DNA of 64,000 nt from contig NZ_QKTO01000001.1 in the NCBI RefSeq assembly GCF_003234855.1, positions 372,001-436,000 on the forward strand. The letters run 5' to 3'. Below, one piece after another: positions 24,304 to 31,717 of the stretch (positions within the stretch are counted from its first letter, which is position 1; each line of letters begins with the position of its first letter). Position numbers and translations under genes: made by a program. The notes beneath the pieces were generated by a model. The model was not told the DNA's origin. It did no database searches and saw only the letters and a program-made list of their open reading frames with translations. Source of the DNA: Curtobacterium sp. MCBD17_032. GTDB lineage: Bacteria; Actinomycetota; Actinomycetes; Actinomycetales; Microbacteriaceae.

Positions 24304-24813
24304 GTGCGAGCAGGACCACGAAGTGTGGCGCGATTCGCTCTCGCCACGACGATCATCAGTGCGACGACCCTGGTGCTCGTCGGCTGCAACGGAGGGACAC
24401 AGATGGGAACGACGGACACGACGAAGCCGCCGAAGGACGCGGTGACCGGCATCGTCGATGATTCAGCGACTGCTGTCGGCGGGAGCTGGGAGGTGTACAG
24501 CGGCCCTGCAGTGGAGGCGTGTGACCGAGACAGTGGCGGGAGCGGGGCTGCGTACGCGTACACGAGGACACGCGGCCAGACCGAGGGTGACCCGGCGAAG
24601 GACGTCGCAACGGTCGAGGCATTGTGGAAGAAGCGGGGCATCAGTACCGAGCGCTACGAGAGTGGTGGGGCAGATCCGACGCCGGGTGTCCGCGGAGTGG
24701 GCGGCCCGACCGGGTCGATCGACTTCCTCGCCGACGTGCGGGGCTACAGCATCGATGCGGTGTCGGTGTGCGGCGATGGTGATGCCGCGGACATCCAGCG
24801 CGACGGTGGATGA
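24304..24813 (+). CDS. lipoprotein paralogue 5 of the array
   Basis: GTG 24304 follows the stop of the orphan hydrolase tail by 2 bases. The 169-residue lipoprotein (TTLVLVGCNGG) carries the family core: GIVDDSATAVGGSW, YSGPAVEACDRDSGG, YAYTRTRGQTEG, VEALWKKRGISTERYESGG, DPTPGVRGVGGP and VSVCGDGD. It is the most divergent readable copy and is the last gene before a decayed aldo/keto reductase. Confidence 0.8.
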   Translation: MRAGPRSVARFALATTIISATTLVLVGCNGGTQMGTTDTTKPPKDAVTGIVDDSATAVGGSWEVYSGPAVEACDRDSGGSGAAYAYTRTRGQTEGDPAKDVATVEALWKKRGISTERYESGGADPTPGVRGVGGPTGSIDFLADVRGYSIDAVSVCGDGDAADIQRDGG

Positions 24814-24840
24814 GCTGGCCGGCCCTCCGTGGTGAGGTCG

Positions 24841-25290
24841 TCACCCCACGATGCCGTCGAGTTCCGTCACGTCCCGCTCGGACAACAGGACCCCCGCATC
24901 GACGATGTTCTCCCGCAGGTGCGCCACGGAGGACGTCCCCGGGATGAGCAGCACGTTCGATGAGCGCTGCAGGAGCCACGCCAGAGCGACGGCCATCCGC
25001 GTGGCACCGACCCGTCCGGCGACCGCCGTCAGGGCGTCCGCCTGCACGGGCCTGAACCCGCCGAGCGGGAAGAACGGGACGTAGGCGACCCCCTCCGCGC
25101 GAGTCGGTCGACGAGTTCGTCGTCGTGCCGGTTCGCGAGGTTGTACATGTTCTGCACCGACACGATCGGCGCGATCGCCTGCGCCTCCTCGACCTGCTCG
25201 ACCGTGGCGTTGCTCACCCCGAGGTGCCGGATGCGGTCCTGGTGACCGTCACGGACGAGCTCACCGACCTCGGGATGTCGCCGCACCACA
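24841..25290 (-). pseudogene. aldo/keto reductase remnant, 5'-truncated and frameshifted
   Basis: The upstream part reads HPEVGELVRDGHQDRIRHLG, VSNATVEQVEEAQAIAPIVS and VQNMYNLANRHDDELVDRLA, then the frame is lost near 25095. Deleting one G from the run there restores GVAYVPFFPLGGFRP, followed by the standard AKR end (TRMAVALAWLLQRSSNVLLI, PGTSSVAHLRENI) to the stop at 24841. The N-terminal ~110 residues with the catalytic Tyr are missing. The closest intact relative in the window is the AKR at 45647. Confidence 0.8.
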
Positions 25291-25318
25291 CCGTCCGTGG
25301 GTCGAAGCGACCAGGGCG

Positions 25319-25380
25319 GGCACGAGCCGGACGGGAGGCGCGGCGCCGGCCCGCCCCGCGCCTCCCGTCCGGCTCGTGCC
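25319..25380. terminator. long inverted repeat containing the recurrent terminator core
   Basis: A perfect 25-bp stem (25319-25343 with 25356-25380) closes a 12-base loop and includes the GGACGGGAGGC core. It lies between the truncated reductase and the BLUF-TetR gene. It may mark the rearrangement point that removed the 5' end of the reductase. Confidence 0.75.
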
Positions 25381-25501
25381 TCCGGTCCGGCGCCGCCGCG
25401 CCGTCCTGCCACGCGACCCGAACACGGGACTGGTGCCGCCACTCGTCGCGCGCTTGACTCGTTCCCGGGCACCCGCCCTGCCACGACCAGGAAGGCCGAC
25501 C

Positions 25502-26554
25502 GTGCGCACACTCGTCTACACCAGCACGCAGACCCGACCGATCTCGGACTCCGAACTCGCGCAGATCCTGGCGGTCGGACGCGAGAAGAACACCCGGCTC
25601 GGCATCACGGGGATGCTCGCGCACCGCGACAGCAACTGCATCGGCATCATCGAGGGCGAGGACGCCGTCGTCCGCGAGCGCTTCGAGCAGATCCGCTTGG
25701 ACCCCCGGCACACCAACGTCCGGGTGCTCTGCGACGACCCGGTGCAGCAGCGGTCCTTCCCGGACTGGTCCATGGCGTTCCAGCCCCTCGACCCGCTCCT
25801 GCGCGAGGTGCCGGGGTTCAGCGACCTGTTCGAGACGCAGCGGCCGAGCGACGCCGAGTTCGGCGCCTCGCGGGCCCGCGCCCTGCTCGAGTGGTTCCGC
25901 AAGCACCCGCTCGCCCCGCTGACGAACCAGCGCGCGGCCGACGACGAGGTCCCGCGCACCCGCGCCCTGAACGGCGCGATCGCGGTCCTGCACGACGGCG
26001 GCACGACGAGCTTCTCGATCGAAGCGGTCGCCGAGCGCAGCGGCATGAGCGTCTCCGAGATCGAGGGCCTGTTCCCGAACCACCACGCCCTGCTCGCGGC
26101 GACGGTCGAGCGGTGGACCCGTGCGGTCTCGGCGCCCCTGCTCCCGATGATCACGGAACGCGGCACGGTGGCGTTCATGCACGCCCTGCTCGCCGCCCAC
26201 GTCGAGGAGTCGGGGCTGATGCGTCTGCTCGCCTCCACCCTCGCCGCGGCGACCGACCCGAAGGTGGACGGTGCGGACTACTACCGGTCCGCGTACCGGC
26301 AGTTCCGCGAGACGATCCGCACGGCGCTCGCCGCGGACGTGCGCGAGGGCCGGGAGCCGGCGACGATGGACCCCGAGCGGGGTGCGCAGCAGCTGCTGGC
26401 CCTGTACGACGGTCTCCGCCTGCAGGCCCTGCTGACGGGCGACACCGACCCCGTGGACGCCTTCGACCGTGCTGCCGCCCGGATGCGGCGGGGCTGGGCG
26501 GAGCAGTACGAGCAGCCGAGCTACTGGGAGATCCCGGTGACGTCGGCACCGTGA
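25502..26554 (+). CDS. BLUF domain-TetR fusion regulator with a missing flavin glutamine
   Basis: GTG 25502 has AGGAAGG 7 bases upstream. Residues 1-95 form a BLUF domain: LVYTSTQT (Tyr6), REKNTRLGITGML (Asn30), DPRHTNVRVL and FPDWSMAF (Trp89). The glutamine essential for BLUF photochemistry, expected before the LEG-like motif, is Gly48 (CIGIIEG). A linker leads to a TetR-type helix-turn-helix at about 155-200 (GGTTSFSIEAVAERSGMSVS) and a C-terminal effector-like domain to residue 350. The architecture predicts a light- or flavin-responsive DNA-binding protein; loss of Gln suggests the domain now senses something else or is only structural. It is a single gene ending in its own terminator. 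Confidence 0.85.
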   Translation: MRTLVYTSTQTRPISDSELAQILAVGREKNTRLGITGMLAHRDSNCIGIIEGEDAVVRERFEQIRLDPRHTNVRVLCDDPVQQRSFPDWSMAFQPLDPLLREVPGFSDLFETQRPSDAEFGASRARALLEWFRKHPLAPLTNQRAADDEVPRTRALNGAIAVLHDGGTTSFSIEAVAERSGMSVSEIEGLFPNHHALLAATVERWTRAVSAPLLPMITERGTVAFMHALLAAHVEESGLMRLLASTLAAATDPKVDGADYYRSAYRQFRETIRTALAADVREGREPATMDPERGAQQLLALYDGLRLQALLTGDTDPVDAFDRAAARMRRGWAEQYEQPSYWEIPVTSAP

Positions 26555-26676
26555 CGAGAGAACAACCGTTCTCCCCCGGCAGTGGGGGCGCTGGCACGCT
26601 GACTGATCGGGCAGGATGGTCACTGGGGCGTGGACCGGGTATCCGCGCCCTGCTCGCTCACCCAGGGTGGTGAGAC

Positions 26677-26715
26677 CGGCCGTCTGGTCGCCTTCGGGTG
26701 GTGATCAGACGGCCG
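26677..26715 (+). terminator. terminator of the BLUF-TetR gene
   Basis: CGGCCGTCTG at 26677-26686 pairs perfectly with 26706-26715; the inside partly pairs around a TTCG loop. It lies 122 bases after the stop codon. Confidence 0.6.
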
Positions 26716-26834
26716 AACACGTTCCGGGGGGCGCCGCGCTTGTCCGCCGTTCGCCCGACTGCGGAACGCCGCTGGTCGGGTCTACCGTCGCGTCCGTGCG
26801 GCAACGACGCCGCACCGGTCATGAATCGAGCATC

Positions 26835-28613
26835 ATGCAACGACGGATGAGAAGTCTCGTCGCCCTCGCCGTGGGCGTCGGCGTCGTGGGGGCCCTGGTC
26901 CCGGCGATCTCGGCCCAGGCGGTCACGACGAGCGACACCCCGGACTTCGGGAGCAACGTCAAGGTCTACAGCCCATCGACCCCGACCTCGACCATCCAGG
27001 CCGACGTCGACGCCGCGTTCACCTCGCAGCTCCGCAGCACGACGGCGCAGTTCGGGTCGCAGCGGCACGTCTTCCTGTTCAAGCCCGGCAGCTACAACCG
27101 CGTCTGGGCGAACCTCGGCTTCTACACGACGGTCGCGGGCCTCGGGAAGAACCCGGACGACGTCACGATCACCGGGGCGGTCAACGTCGACTCCGGATGG
27201 AACGCCGGCGACGAGTCGAACGCCACGCAGAACTTCTGGCGGTCGGTCGAGAACGTGGCGGTCGTCCCCGAGGGCGGCACCGACCGCTGGGCCGTGTCCC
27301 AGGCCGCTCCGATGCGGCGCGTGCACATCAAGGGCAACCTGACGATGGGCCCCTCGAACCAGGACGGCGGCCAGGGCTACTCGTCCGGCGGCTACATCGC
27401 GGACAGCAAGGTCGACGGCACCGTCACCTCCGGGTCGCAGCAGCAGTGGTACACCCGCAACTCCACGCTCGGCGCGTGGCAGGGCGGCAACTGGAACATG
27501 ACGTTCTCGGGCGTGCAGGGCGCCCCGGCGAACGACTTCTCGAAGAGCTACACGACGCTGGCCACCACGCCGACGACCCGTGAGAAGCCGTACCTGTACG
27601 TGGACTCGTCGAACAAGTACCACGTGTTCGTCCCGTCGCTGCAGCAGAACTCCAGTGGTGTGACCTGGCCGAACACCGCGGGTACGGACATCCCGATGCG
27701 GAACTTCTACGTCGCGCACCCGGGTGACTCGGCGGCGACGATCAACAGCGCACTCGCCCAGGGTCTCAACCTGTTCTTCACCCCGGGCACGTACCAGCTC
27801 AACGCCGCGCTGAACGTCACGCGGGCCGACACCGTGGTGACGGGCATCGGTTTCCCGACGCTCGTGCCGACGGCCGGCAACGCGGTCCTGACGTCGAACG
27901 ACGTCGCCGGCGTGAACGTGTCGAACCTCGTGGTCGACGCGGGCTCGCAGAACAGCGCGCAGCTGGTCCGTCTCGGTACGAGCGGCTCGCACCTCGACCA
28001 CGCGGCGAACCCGCAGAGCATCCAGGACGTCTTCTTCCGCGTCGGCTCGAGCATCCAGGGCAGGGCGACGACGACCCTCCAGGTCAACGCCGACGACACC
28101 CTCGTCGACCACATCTGGGCCTGGCGCGCCGACCACGGTGGCGCGGCCACGGGCTGGACGGTCAACACCGGGGCGACCGGCGTCGAGGTGAACGGCAACG
28201 ACGTCCTCGCCACCGGGCTCTTCGTCGAGCACTACCAGAAGTACGAAGTGCAGTGGAACGGCAACAACGGGAAGACGATCTTCTTCCAGAACGAGATGCC
28301 GTACGACGTGCCGGACAACGCCTCGTGGCAGAGCCCGACCGGGGCCGGGTACGCGGCGTACAAGGTCGCGTCGAACGTCACCACGCACGAGATCTGGGGC
28401 GGCGGTGTCTACTGCTTCTTCAACACGAACAAGTCGGTGCACGCCGACCGCGCGTTCGAGGTGCCGCAGACGCCCGGCGTGAAGGCGCACGGGCTCGTCA
28501 CGGTGTCCCTCGGCGACGTCGGGACCATCTCGAGCGTCATCAACGGGGTCGGCGGGGCCGTCCCGACGCCCGCGGGCAACACGTCGCCGAACCGGGTGGC
28601 GAACTACAACTGA
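26835..28613 (+). CDS. secreted right-handed beta-helix protein, putative carbohydrate-active enzyme
   Basis: ATG 26835 opens a 592-residue protein with a signal peptide (SLVALAVGVGVVGALVPAIS, cleaved after SAQA). The mature part begins DTPDFGSNVKVYSPS and has two repeats of a FxPGxY strand motif (HVFLFKPGSYNRV, NLFFTPGTYQLN) with many short turns, typical of pectate-lyase-type beta-helices and of GH55-like double helices. Trp- and Asp-rich segments (TLVDHIWAWRADHGG) could line the active groove. In Streptomyces similar proteins are labelled adenylyl cyclase or F5/8-type, probably wrongly. A polysaccharide substrate is inferred, not shown. No strong ribosome site is seen. Confidence 0.72.
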   Translation: MQRRMRSLVALAVGVGVVGALVPAISAQAVTTSDTPDFGSNVKVYSPSTPTSTIQADVDAAFTSQLRSTTAQFGSQRHVFLFKPGSYNRVWANLGFYTTVAGLGKNPDDVTITGAVNVDSGWNAGDESNATQNFWRSVENVAVVPEGGTDRWAVSQAAPMRRVHIKGNLTMGPSNQDGGQGYSSGGYIADSKVDGTVTSGSQQQWYTRNSTLGAWQGGNWNMTFSGVQGAPANDFSKSYTTLATTPTTREKPYLYVDSSNKYHVFVPSLQQNSSGVTWPNTAGTDIPMRNFYVAHPGDSAATINSALAQGLNLFFTPGTYQLNAALNVTRADTVVTGIGFPTLVPTAGNAVLTSNDVAGVNVSNLVVDAGSQNSAQLVRLGTSGSHLDHAANPQSIQDVFFRVGSSIQGRATTTLQVNADDTLVDHIWAWRADHGGAATGWTVNTGATGVEVNGNDVLATGLFVEHYQKYEVQWNGNNGKTIFFQNEMPYDVPDNASWQSPTGAGYAAYKVASNVTTHEIWGGGVYCFFNTNKSVHADRAFEVPQTPGVKAHGLVTVSLGDVGTISSVINGVGGAVPTPAGNTSPNRVANYN

Positions 28614-28641
28614 CCGGCGGTCGCGACGCGACCACGAGACG

Positions 28642-28681
28642 GACGGGAGGCTCGGGACCGGTTGGTCCCGGGCCTCCCGTC
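28642..28681 (+). terminator. recurrent-core terminator after the beta-helix gene
   Basis: An 18-bp stem with one G-T pair (28642-28659 with 28664-28681) and a 4-base loop, built on the GACGGGAGGC core. Confidence 0.85.
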
Positions 28682-28804
28682 TGTCGGCTCCCGACCATTC
28701 AGGGCTGGAATCGAAACATCAACACGTGACATGTGGCGTTCCCGTACTACCGTTGCTTCCCGAGTCGTCAGTCGCGCGGCTCCCAGGCCCGGAGGGGAAG
28801 AGAC

Positions 28805-28930
28805 GTGGACATCGTGGAGTGCCTCCGCTGCCATCGCGCTCATCAGCGCTTTCGGGACCGCCGGACTGGTCGTCGGTCCAGCGGTGTCGCACCGGGCGCC
28901 ACGGTGCGCGTAGGGCTGGCGGGATCATGA
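28805..28930 (+). CDS. possible small ORF or frameshifted membrane peptide
   Basis: GTG 28805 follows GGAGGGGAAG at ribosome-site distance, and its stop overlaps the next start (ATGA). As read, it gives 41 residues (VDIVECLRCHRAHQ) without a clear fold. In the next frame the same DNA encodes a convincing membrane helix, WSASAAIALISAFGTAGLVV, that lacks a start. A one-base shift after VDIVE would join good start and helix, so this may be a frameshifted small membrane protein. The rest of 28682-28926 shows nothing else. Confidence 0.3.
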   Translation: MDIVECLRCHRAHQRFRDRRTGRRSSGVAPGATVRVGLAGS

Positions 28931-29124
28931 AGGTCTTCACGACCCTGACGCTCGCGATCGTCGTCTCGGTCGGAGCGATCGTCGCCGGTTCGGCGTGTTT
29001 CGCGGCGACGGTGGGGACCTCGGCACAGTGGATCGGCGTGCTGGTCTCGAGCCTCACTACCGGACTGAGCGGGATGTACGTCGGGACCGTCGCGCGTCAC
29101 CGCTACCGGAAGCCCAGGCGTTGA
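28927..29124 (+). CDS. small two-helix membrane protein
   Basis: ATG 28927 overlaps the stop of the preceding small frame (ATGA). The 65-residue product has two hydrophobic segments, about 3-28 (VFTTLTLAIVVSVGAIVAGS) and 35-55, and a C-terminal Arg/Lys tail (RHRYRKPRR) that should stay in the cytoplasm. Family unknown. It resembles in size and layout the small membrane proteins at 3162 and 48980. A recurrent-core terminator follows 3 bases after the stop. Confidence 0.55.
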   Translation: MKVFTTLTLAIVVSVGAIVAGSACFAATVGTSAQWIGVLVSSLTTGLSGMYVGTVARHRYRKPRR

Positions 29125-29127
29125 CAG

Positions 29128-29163
29128 CGGGAGGCCCGGTGCCAGCTGGCACCGAGCCTCCCG
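29128..29163. terminator. recurrent-core terminator between convergent genes
   Basis: A 16-bp stem with one mismatch (29128-29143 with 29148-29163) and AGCT loop. It separates the small membrane gene from the convergent SDR gene. Confidence 0.8.
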
Positions 29164-29179
29164 TCCGTCGTCTGCCCGC

Positions 29180-30061
29180 TCAGGGCTGCAGCGCCTCCAG
29201 GTCCTCGAGGAGGCTCGGGTGCGTCGGCTCCCAGCCGAGCGCCTGCCGGGTGTACGCGCTCGACGCCGGCTGGTCCATGGCGAAGATCGGCCCGAAGGGA
29301 CCGAACGTGTCGTCCGGCACGGACCGCACCGGCAGCCCCAGGCGACGGCCGACGACCGTGGCGATGTCGATGACCCGGTCGCCCTCGTCGGCGACGGCGT
29401 GCCACGCGGTCCCGCCGGGAGCCGACTCGAGCGCGAGCCGGAACAGGATGGCTGCGTCGCGCGCGTGCACGGCCGGCCAGCGCTGTTCCCCATCGCCCGG
29501 GTACCCGGCGACGCCGGTCCGACGGGCGGCCTCGGTGAGCAGCCCGGCGAACCCGCCCTGCCCGTCCTCGTGGACGGTCCGGGGCATGCGGACGGCCGAG
29601 GTGCGGACGCCCTGCGACGACAGCGCGAGCAGGTCCGTGACCGCGGCCGCGCGGCTGGCGACCGGCCCCTCGACCGGGAGTGGGTCGTCCTCGGTCGCAG
29701 CGCGTCCGGGCACCCAGGGCGTACCGGACACGGTGACGATCGGCTTGCCGGTACCGACGAGCGCGTCACCGAGTGCGGCCATCGCGTCGCGCTCCTCGGT
29801 GAGCCCCTGCTCGAGCGCCTCGGCGCTGCCGTAGTCGCGGCTGAAGGCGAGGCTGATGACGCCGTCGGCGCGGGTGGCTCCCTCGCGCAGGGCGTCGAGG
29901 TCGGTGAGGGAGCCGCGCAGGACGTCGGCGCCGGCCGCCTCGAGCGTGGCGGCGGATGCGTTCGACCGGGCGAGGCCGAGGACGGTGTGGCCGGAGGCGA
30001 GCAACTCGGCGACGACGGCGGTGCCGATCGTGCCGGTGCCGCCGGTGACGAAGACGTGCAT
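29180..30061 (-). CDS. NAD(P)-dependent epimerase/dehydratase family protein (extended SDR)
   Basis: The 293-residue protein begins MHVFVTGGTGTIGTAVVAELL, the GxxGxxG nucleotide site of extended SDRs, and starts at ATG 30061 with GGAG upstream. Text such as VHARDAAILFRLALE and WHAVADEGD is typical of atypical SDRs of the YbjT/NmrA side, in which the catalytic YxxxK is poorly conserved. The substrate is unknown. It is divergent to a TetR gene with palindromic operators between, so it is probably the main target of that repressor. Confidence 0.88.
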   Translation of the reverse strand: MHVFVTGGTGTIGTAVVAELLASGHTVLGLARSNASAATLEAAGADVLRGSLTDLDALREGATRADGVISLAFSRDYGSAEALEQGLTEERDAMAALGDALVGTGKPIVTVSGTPWVPGRAATEDDPLPVEGPVASRAAAVTDLLALSSQGVRTSAVRMPRTVHEDGQGGFAGLLTEAARRTGVAGYPGDGEQRWPAVHARDAAILFRLALESAPGGTAWHAVADEGDRVIDIATVVGRRLGLPVRSVPDDTFGPFGPIFAMDQPASSAYTRQALGWEPTHPSLLEDLEALQP

Positions 30062-30091
30062 GTGGACTCCTCGAGTGATGGGACGTTGGTA

Positions 30092-30155
30092 CCATCACTG
30101 TAGGACGGTGATGGCACTCTTGTCCCGTCGGTTGCGCTGACGGGACAACAGTGCC
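30092..30155. promoter_or_regulatory. two TetR-type operators between divergent SDR and tetR genes
   Basis: Site 1 is CCATCAC-N9-GTGATGG (30092-30114). Site 2 is a long dyad at 30113-30155 with 17-bp arms, one mismatch, and a 9-base centre; its core is TTGTCCCGTC-N9-GACGGGACAA. Equal spacers suggest the same protein binds both. Site 2 ends 5 bases before the TAGGAT box (30161-30166) of the TetR gene. Confidence 0.7.
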
Positions 30156-30173
30156 GTCAGTAGGATGGTCGAC

Positions 30174-30752
30174 ATGGCGCGATGGGAACCGGGAGCACGG
30201 GAACGGCTCGTCATCGCCGCCGTCGACCTGTTCACCGAGCAGGGCTACGACGCGACGACCGTCACCGAGATCGCTGAACGCGCCGGCGTCACGAAGAGCA
30301 CCTTCTTCCGGCACTTCCCGGACAAGCGCGAACTGCTCGTCGCCGGGCAGGAGACCCTGAGTCGTCTGCTCGCCGAGGGCATCGCCGGCGCTCCTGCCGA
30401 CGCCAGCCCCCTGGAGGCCGTCGCCGCCGGACTCGAGCGGGCGTCCGGCGAGATGGGGCCGCGGAACCGGGAGCTCGGTCCCCGACTGAAGGCCGCGGTC
30501 GCCGCGAGCACCGAACTCCAGGAGCGGGACGCGCTGAAGAGCGTCGGCATGGCAGCGGCGATGACGGCGGCACTGCTCGAGCGCGGGGTGCCCGAGACGA
30601 CCGCGCACCTGGCGAGCGAGATGGGCGTCCTCGCGTTCAAGCAGGGGTACGCGCGGTGGTCCGAGGGCGAACGGAGCGACGACGACGGTCTCGCACGCCA
30701 CGCGCTCGACGTCCTGCAGGAGCTCCGCACCGCGACGGCCGCGCTCGGCTGA
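30174..30752 (+). CDS. TetR family transcriptional regulator
   Basis: ATG 30174 is 7 bases after TAGGAT, so I prefer it to the in-frame ATG 30165. The 192-residue protein has the helix-turn-helix at about 10-52 (AAVDLFTEQGYDATTVTEIA, TKSTFFRHFPDKRELL). It closely resembles the TetR at 8840 in this part, including RTFFRHF/STFFRHF and the ERW/ARW tail, so the two are probably paralogues. It likely represses itself and the divergent SDR gene. Confidence 0.9.
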   Translation: MARWEPGARERLVIAAVDLFTEQGYDATTVTEIAERAGVTKSTFFRHFPDKRELLVAGQETLSRLLAEGIAGAPADASPLEAVAAGLERASGEMGPRNRELGPRLKAAVAASTELQERDALKSVGMAAAMTAALLERGVPETTAHLASEMGVLAFKQGYARWSEGERSDDDGLARHALDVLQELRTATAALG

Positions 30753-30791
30753 TCCCGGCCGGGAGCGACGTGCGCCGCGCTGACGGCCGCT

Positions 30792-31319
30792 TCAGTCCCG
30801 CGCGACGACACCCTGCTGCAGCATGCTGCGCGCGACCCGGGCGCGGGGGATGACCCAGAGCGCGCTCCACATCGCGAGCCCGGCCCAGAGACCGAGCAGC
30901 AGCAGGGTCACCACGGGGCCGTGCTGGTCGCGCATCGACCAGGTCATCGCACTCCAGAAGACGGCGAGCACGATCTTGCCCCATCCGGCGGTCTGCTGGT
31001 CCGCCAGGGCCTGCAGCCGCGGCACCCACACCTCGGCGGGGACGCCGGCCGGGACGTGCCGGTCGGTCACCCAACGCTCGACCATCACGACGCGCTCGTA
31101 GCCGCCCGCCGCGCGCCAGGACCGGAGCTGCAACCAGCCGGCGACCACGGCACCGACGACGGCAGCCGGCAGCCCGACCGAGACGAGCACCTGCGGGGTC
31201 GTGGTGCGGAACGACGACACGACGAGCATGGTGAACACGAGGGCGAACGCCGCACCCGCCACCGCGGTGCCGAGCAACCGGAACCGCCCGGCCTCGTCGA
31301 CCACACCGATCCCGTCCAC
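30792..31319 (-). CDS. membrane protein of unknown function
   Basis: GTG 31319 follows a TACGGT box (31331-31326) by 6 bases. The 175-residue protein has four hydrophobic segments in two pairs (GTAVAGAAFALVFTMLVVSS, VLVSVGLPAAVVGAVVAGWL; then IVLAVFWSAMTWSM and VVTLLLLGLWAGLAMWSALW), separated by a soluble loop of about 45 residues. No family is recognised. It stands alone on the minus strand and converges with the TetR gene. Confidence 0.7.
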   Translation of the reverse strand: MDGIGVVDEAGRFRLLGTAVAGAAFALVFTMLVVSSFRTTTPQVLVSVGLPAAVVGAVVAGWLQLRSWRAAGGYERVVMVERWVTDRHVPAGVPAEVWVPRLQALADQQTAGWGKIVLAVFWSAMTWSMRDQHGPVVTLLLLGLWAGLAMWSALWVIPRARVARSMLQQGVVARD

Positions 31320-31374
31320 GCTCCGACCGTACCCGCGCGGGCGTACCGGTCCCTGGTCGCCGGGGCAACACACA

Positions 31375-31414
31375 GGAGGCCCGCCACCGGTCCGCGGACC
31401 GGTGACGGGCCTCC
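31375..31414. terminator. recurrent-core terminator
   Basis: A 19-bp stem with one mismatch (31375-31393 with 31396-31414) built on GGAGGCCCG. It lies downstream of the small minus-strand gene at 31473, which it may terminate together with the short hairpin at 31442-31460. Confidence 0.7.
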
Positions 31415-31472
31415 CGTCGGTGCTGGCGCACGCCTGCGGCGCTGCCCGTCTGCCGGGCAGGGCCGGTGGGTC

Positions 31473-31598
31473 TCAGTCCCCGGCGTTGATGAGTCCGAGC
31501 CAGCGGCCGAAGCCGGTGTGCTCGTCGTCCTGCAGGCGGACCTGCGGGAGGCGGGTGAGGTCATCACGCTGACCAGGGGTGCGGTCGTCGTCGATCAC
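31473..31598 (-). CDS. 41-residue hypothetical protein
   Basis: GTG 31598 has an excellent AAAGGAG site 6 bases upstream. The short acidic protein reads VIDDDRTPGQRDDLTRLPQV with the end HTGFGRWLGLINAGD and stops at TGA 31475-31473. A hairpin (CTGCCCG and CGGGCAG, 31442-31460) follows. The ribosome site, compact unit and terminator argue for a real gene despite its size. Function unknown. Confidence 0.55.
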   Translation of the reverse strand: MIDDDRTPGQRDDLTRLPQVRLQDDEHTGFGRWLGLINAGD

Positions 31599-31717
31599 GG
31601 CGGACTCCTTTCCGTTCGGGGGTGCTCATCAGTACACGCGAGCGGCTGCGGACATTCCCGTCTGCGCGGATGTCCGGTCGGCGCTGCCGTCATGCCCGGC
31701 GGAGCAGACTCGTCGCC

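Noticed and set aside
25502-26554. Plain TetR regulator
   Set aside because: The first 95 residues match BLUF text (Tyr, Asn, GITG, DPRH, FPDWSM) too well; the helix-turn-helix begins only near residue 155.
26835-28613. Adenylyl cyclase
   Set aside because: Similar proteins carry this label in databases as I recall, but the sequence shows a signal peptide and beta-helix repeats and no cyclase motif.
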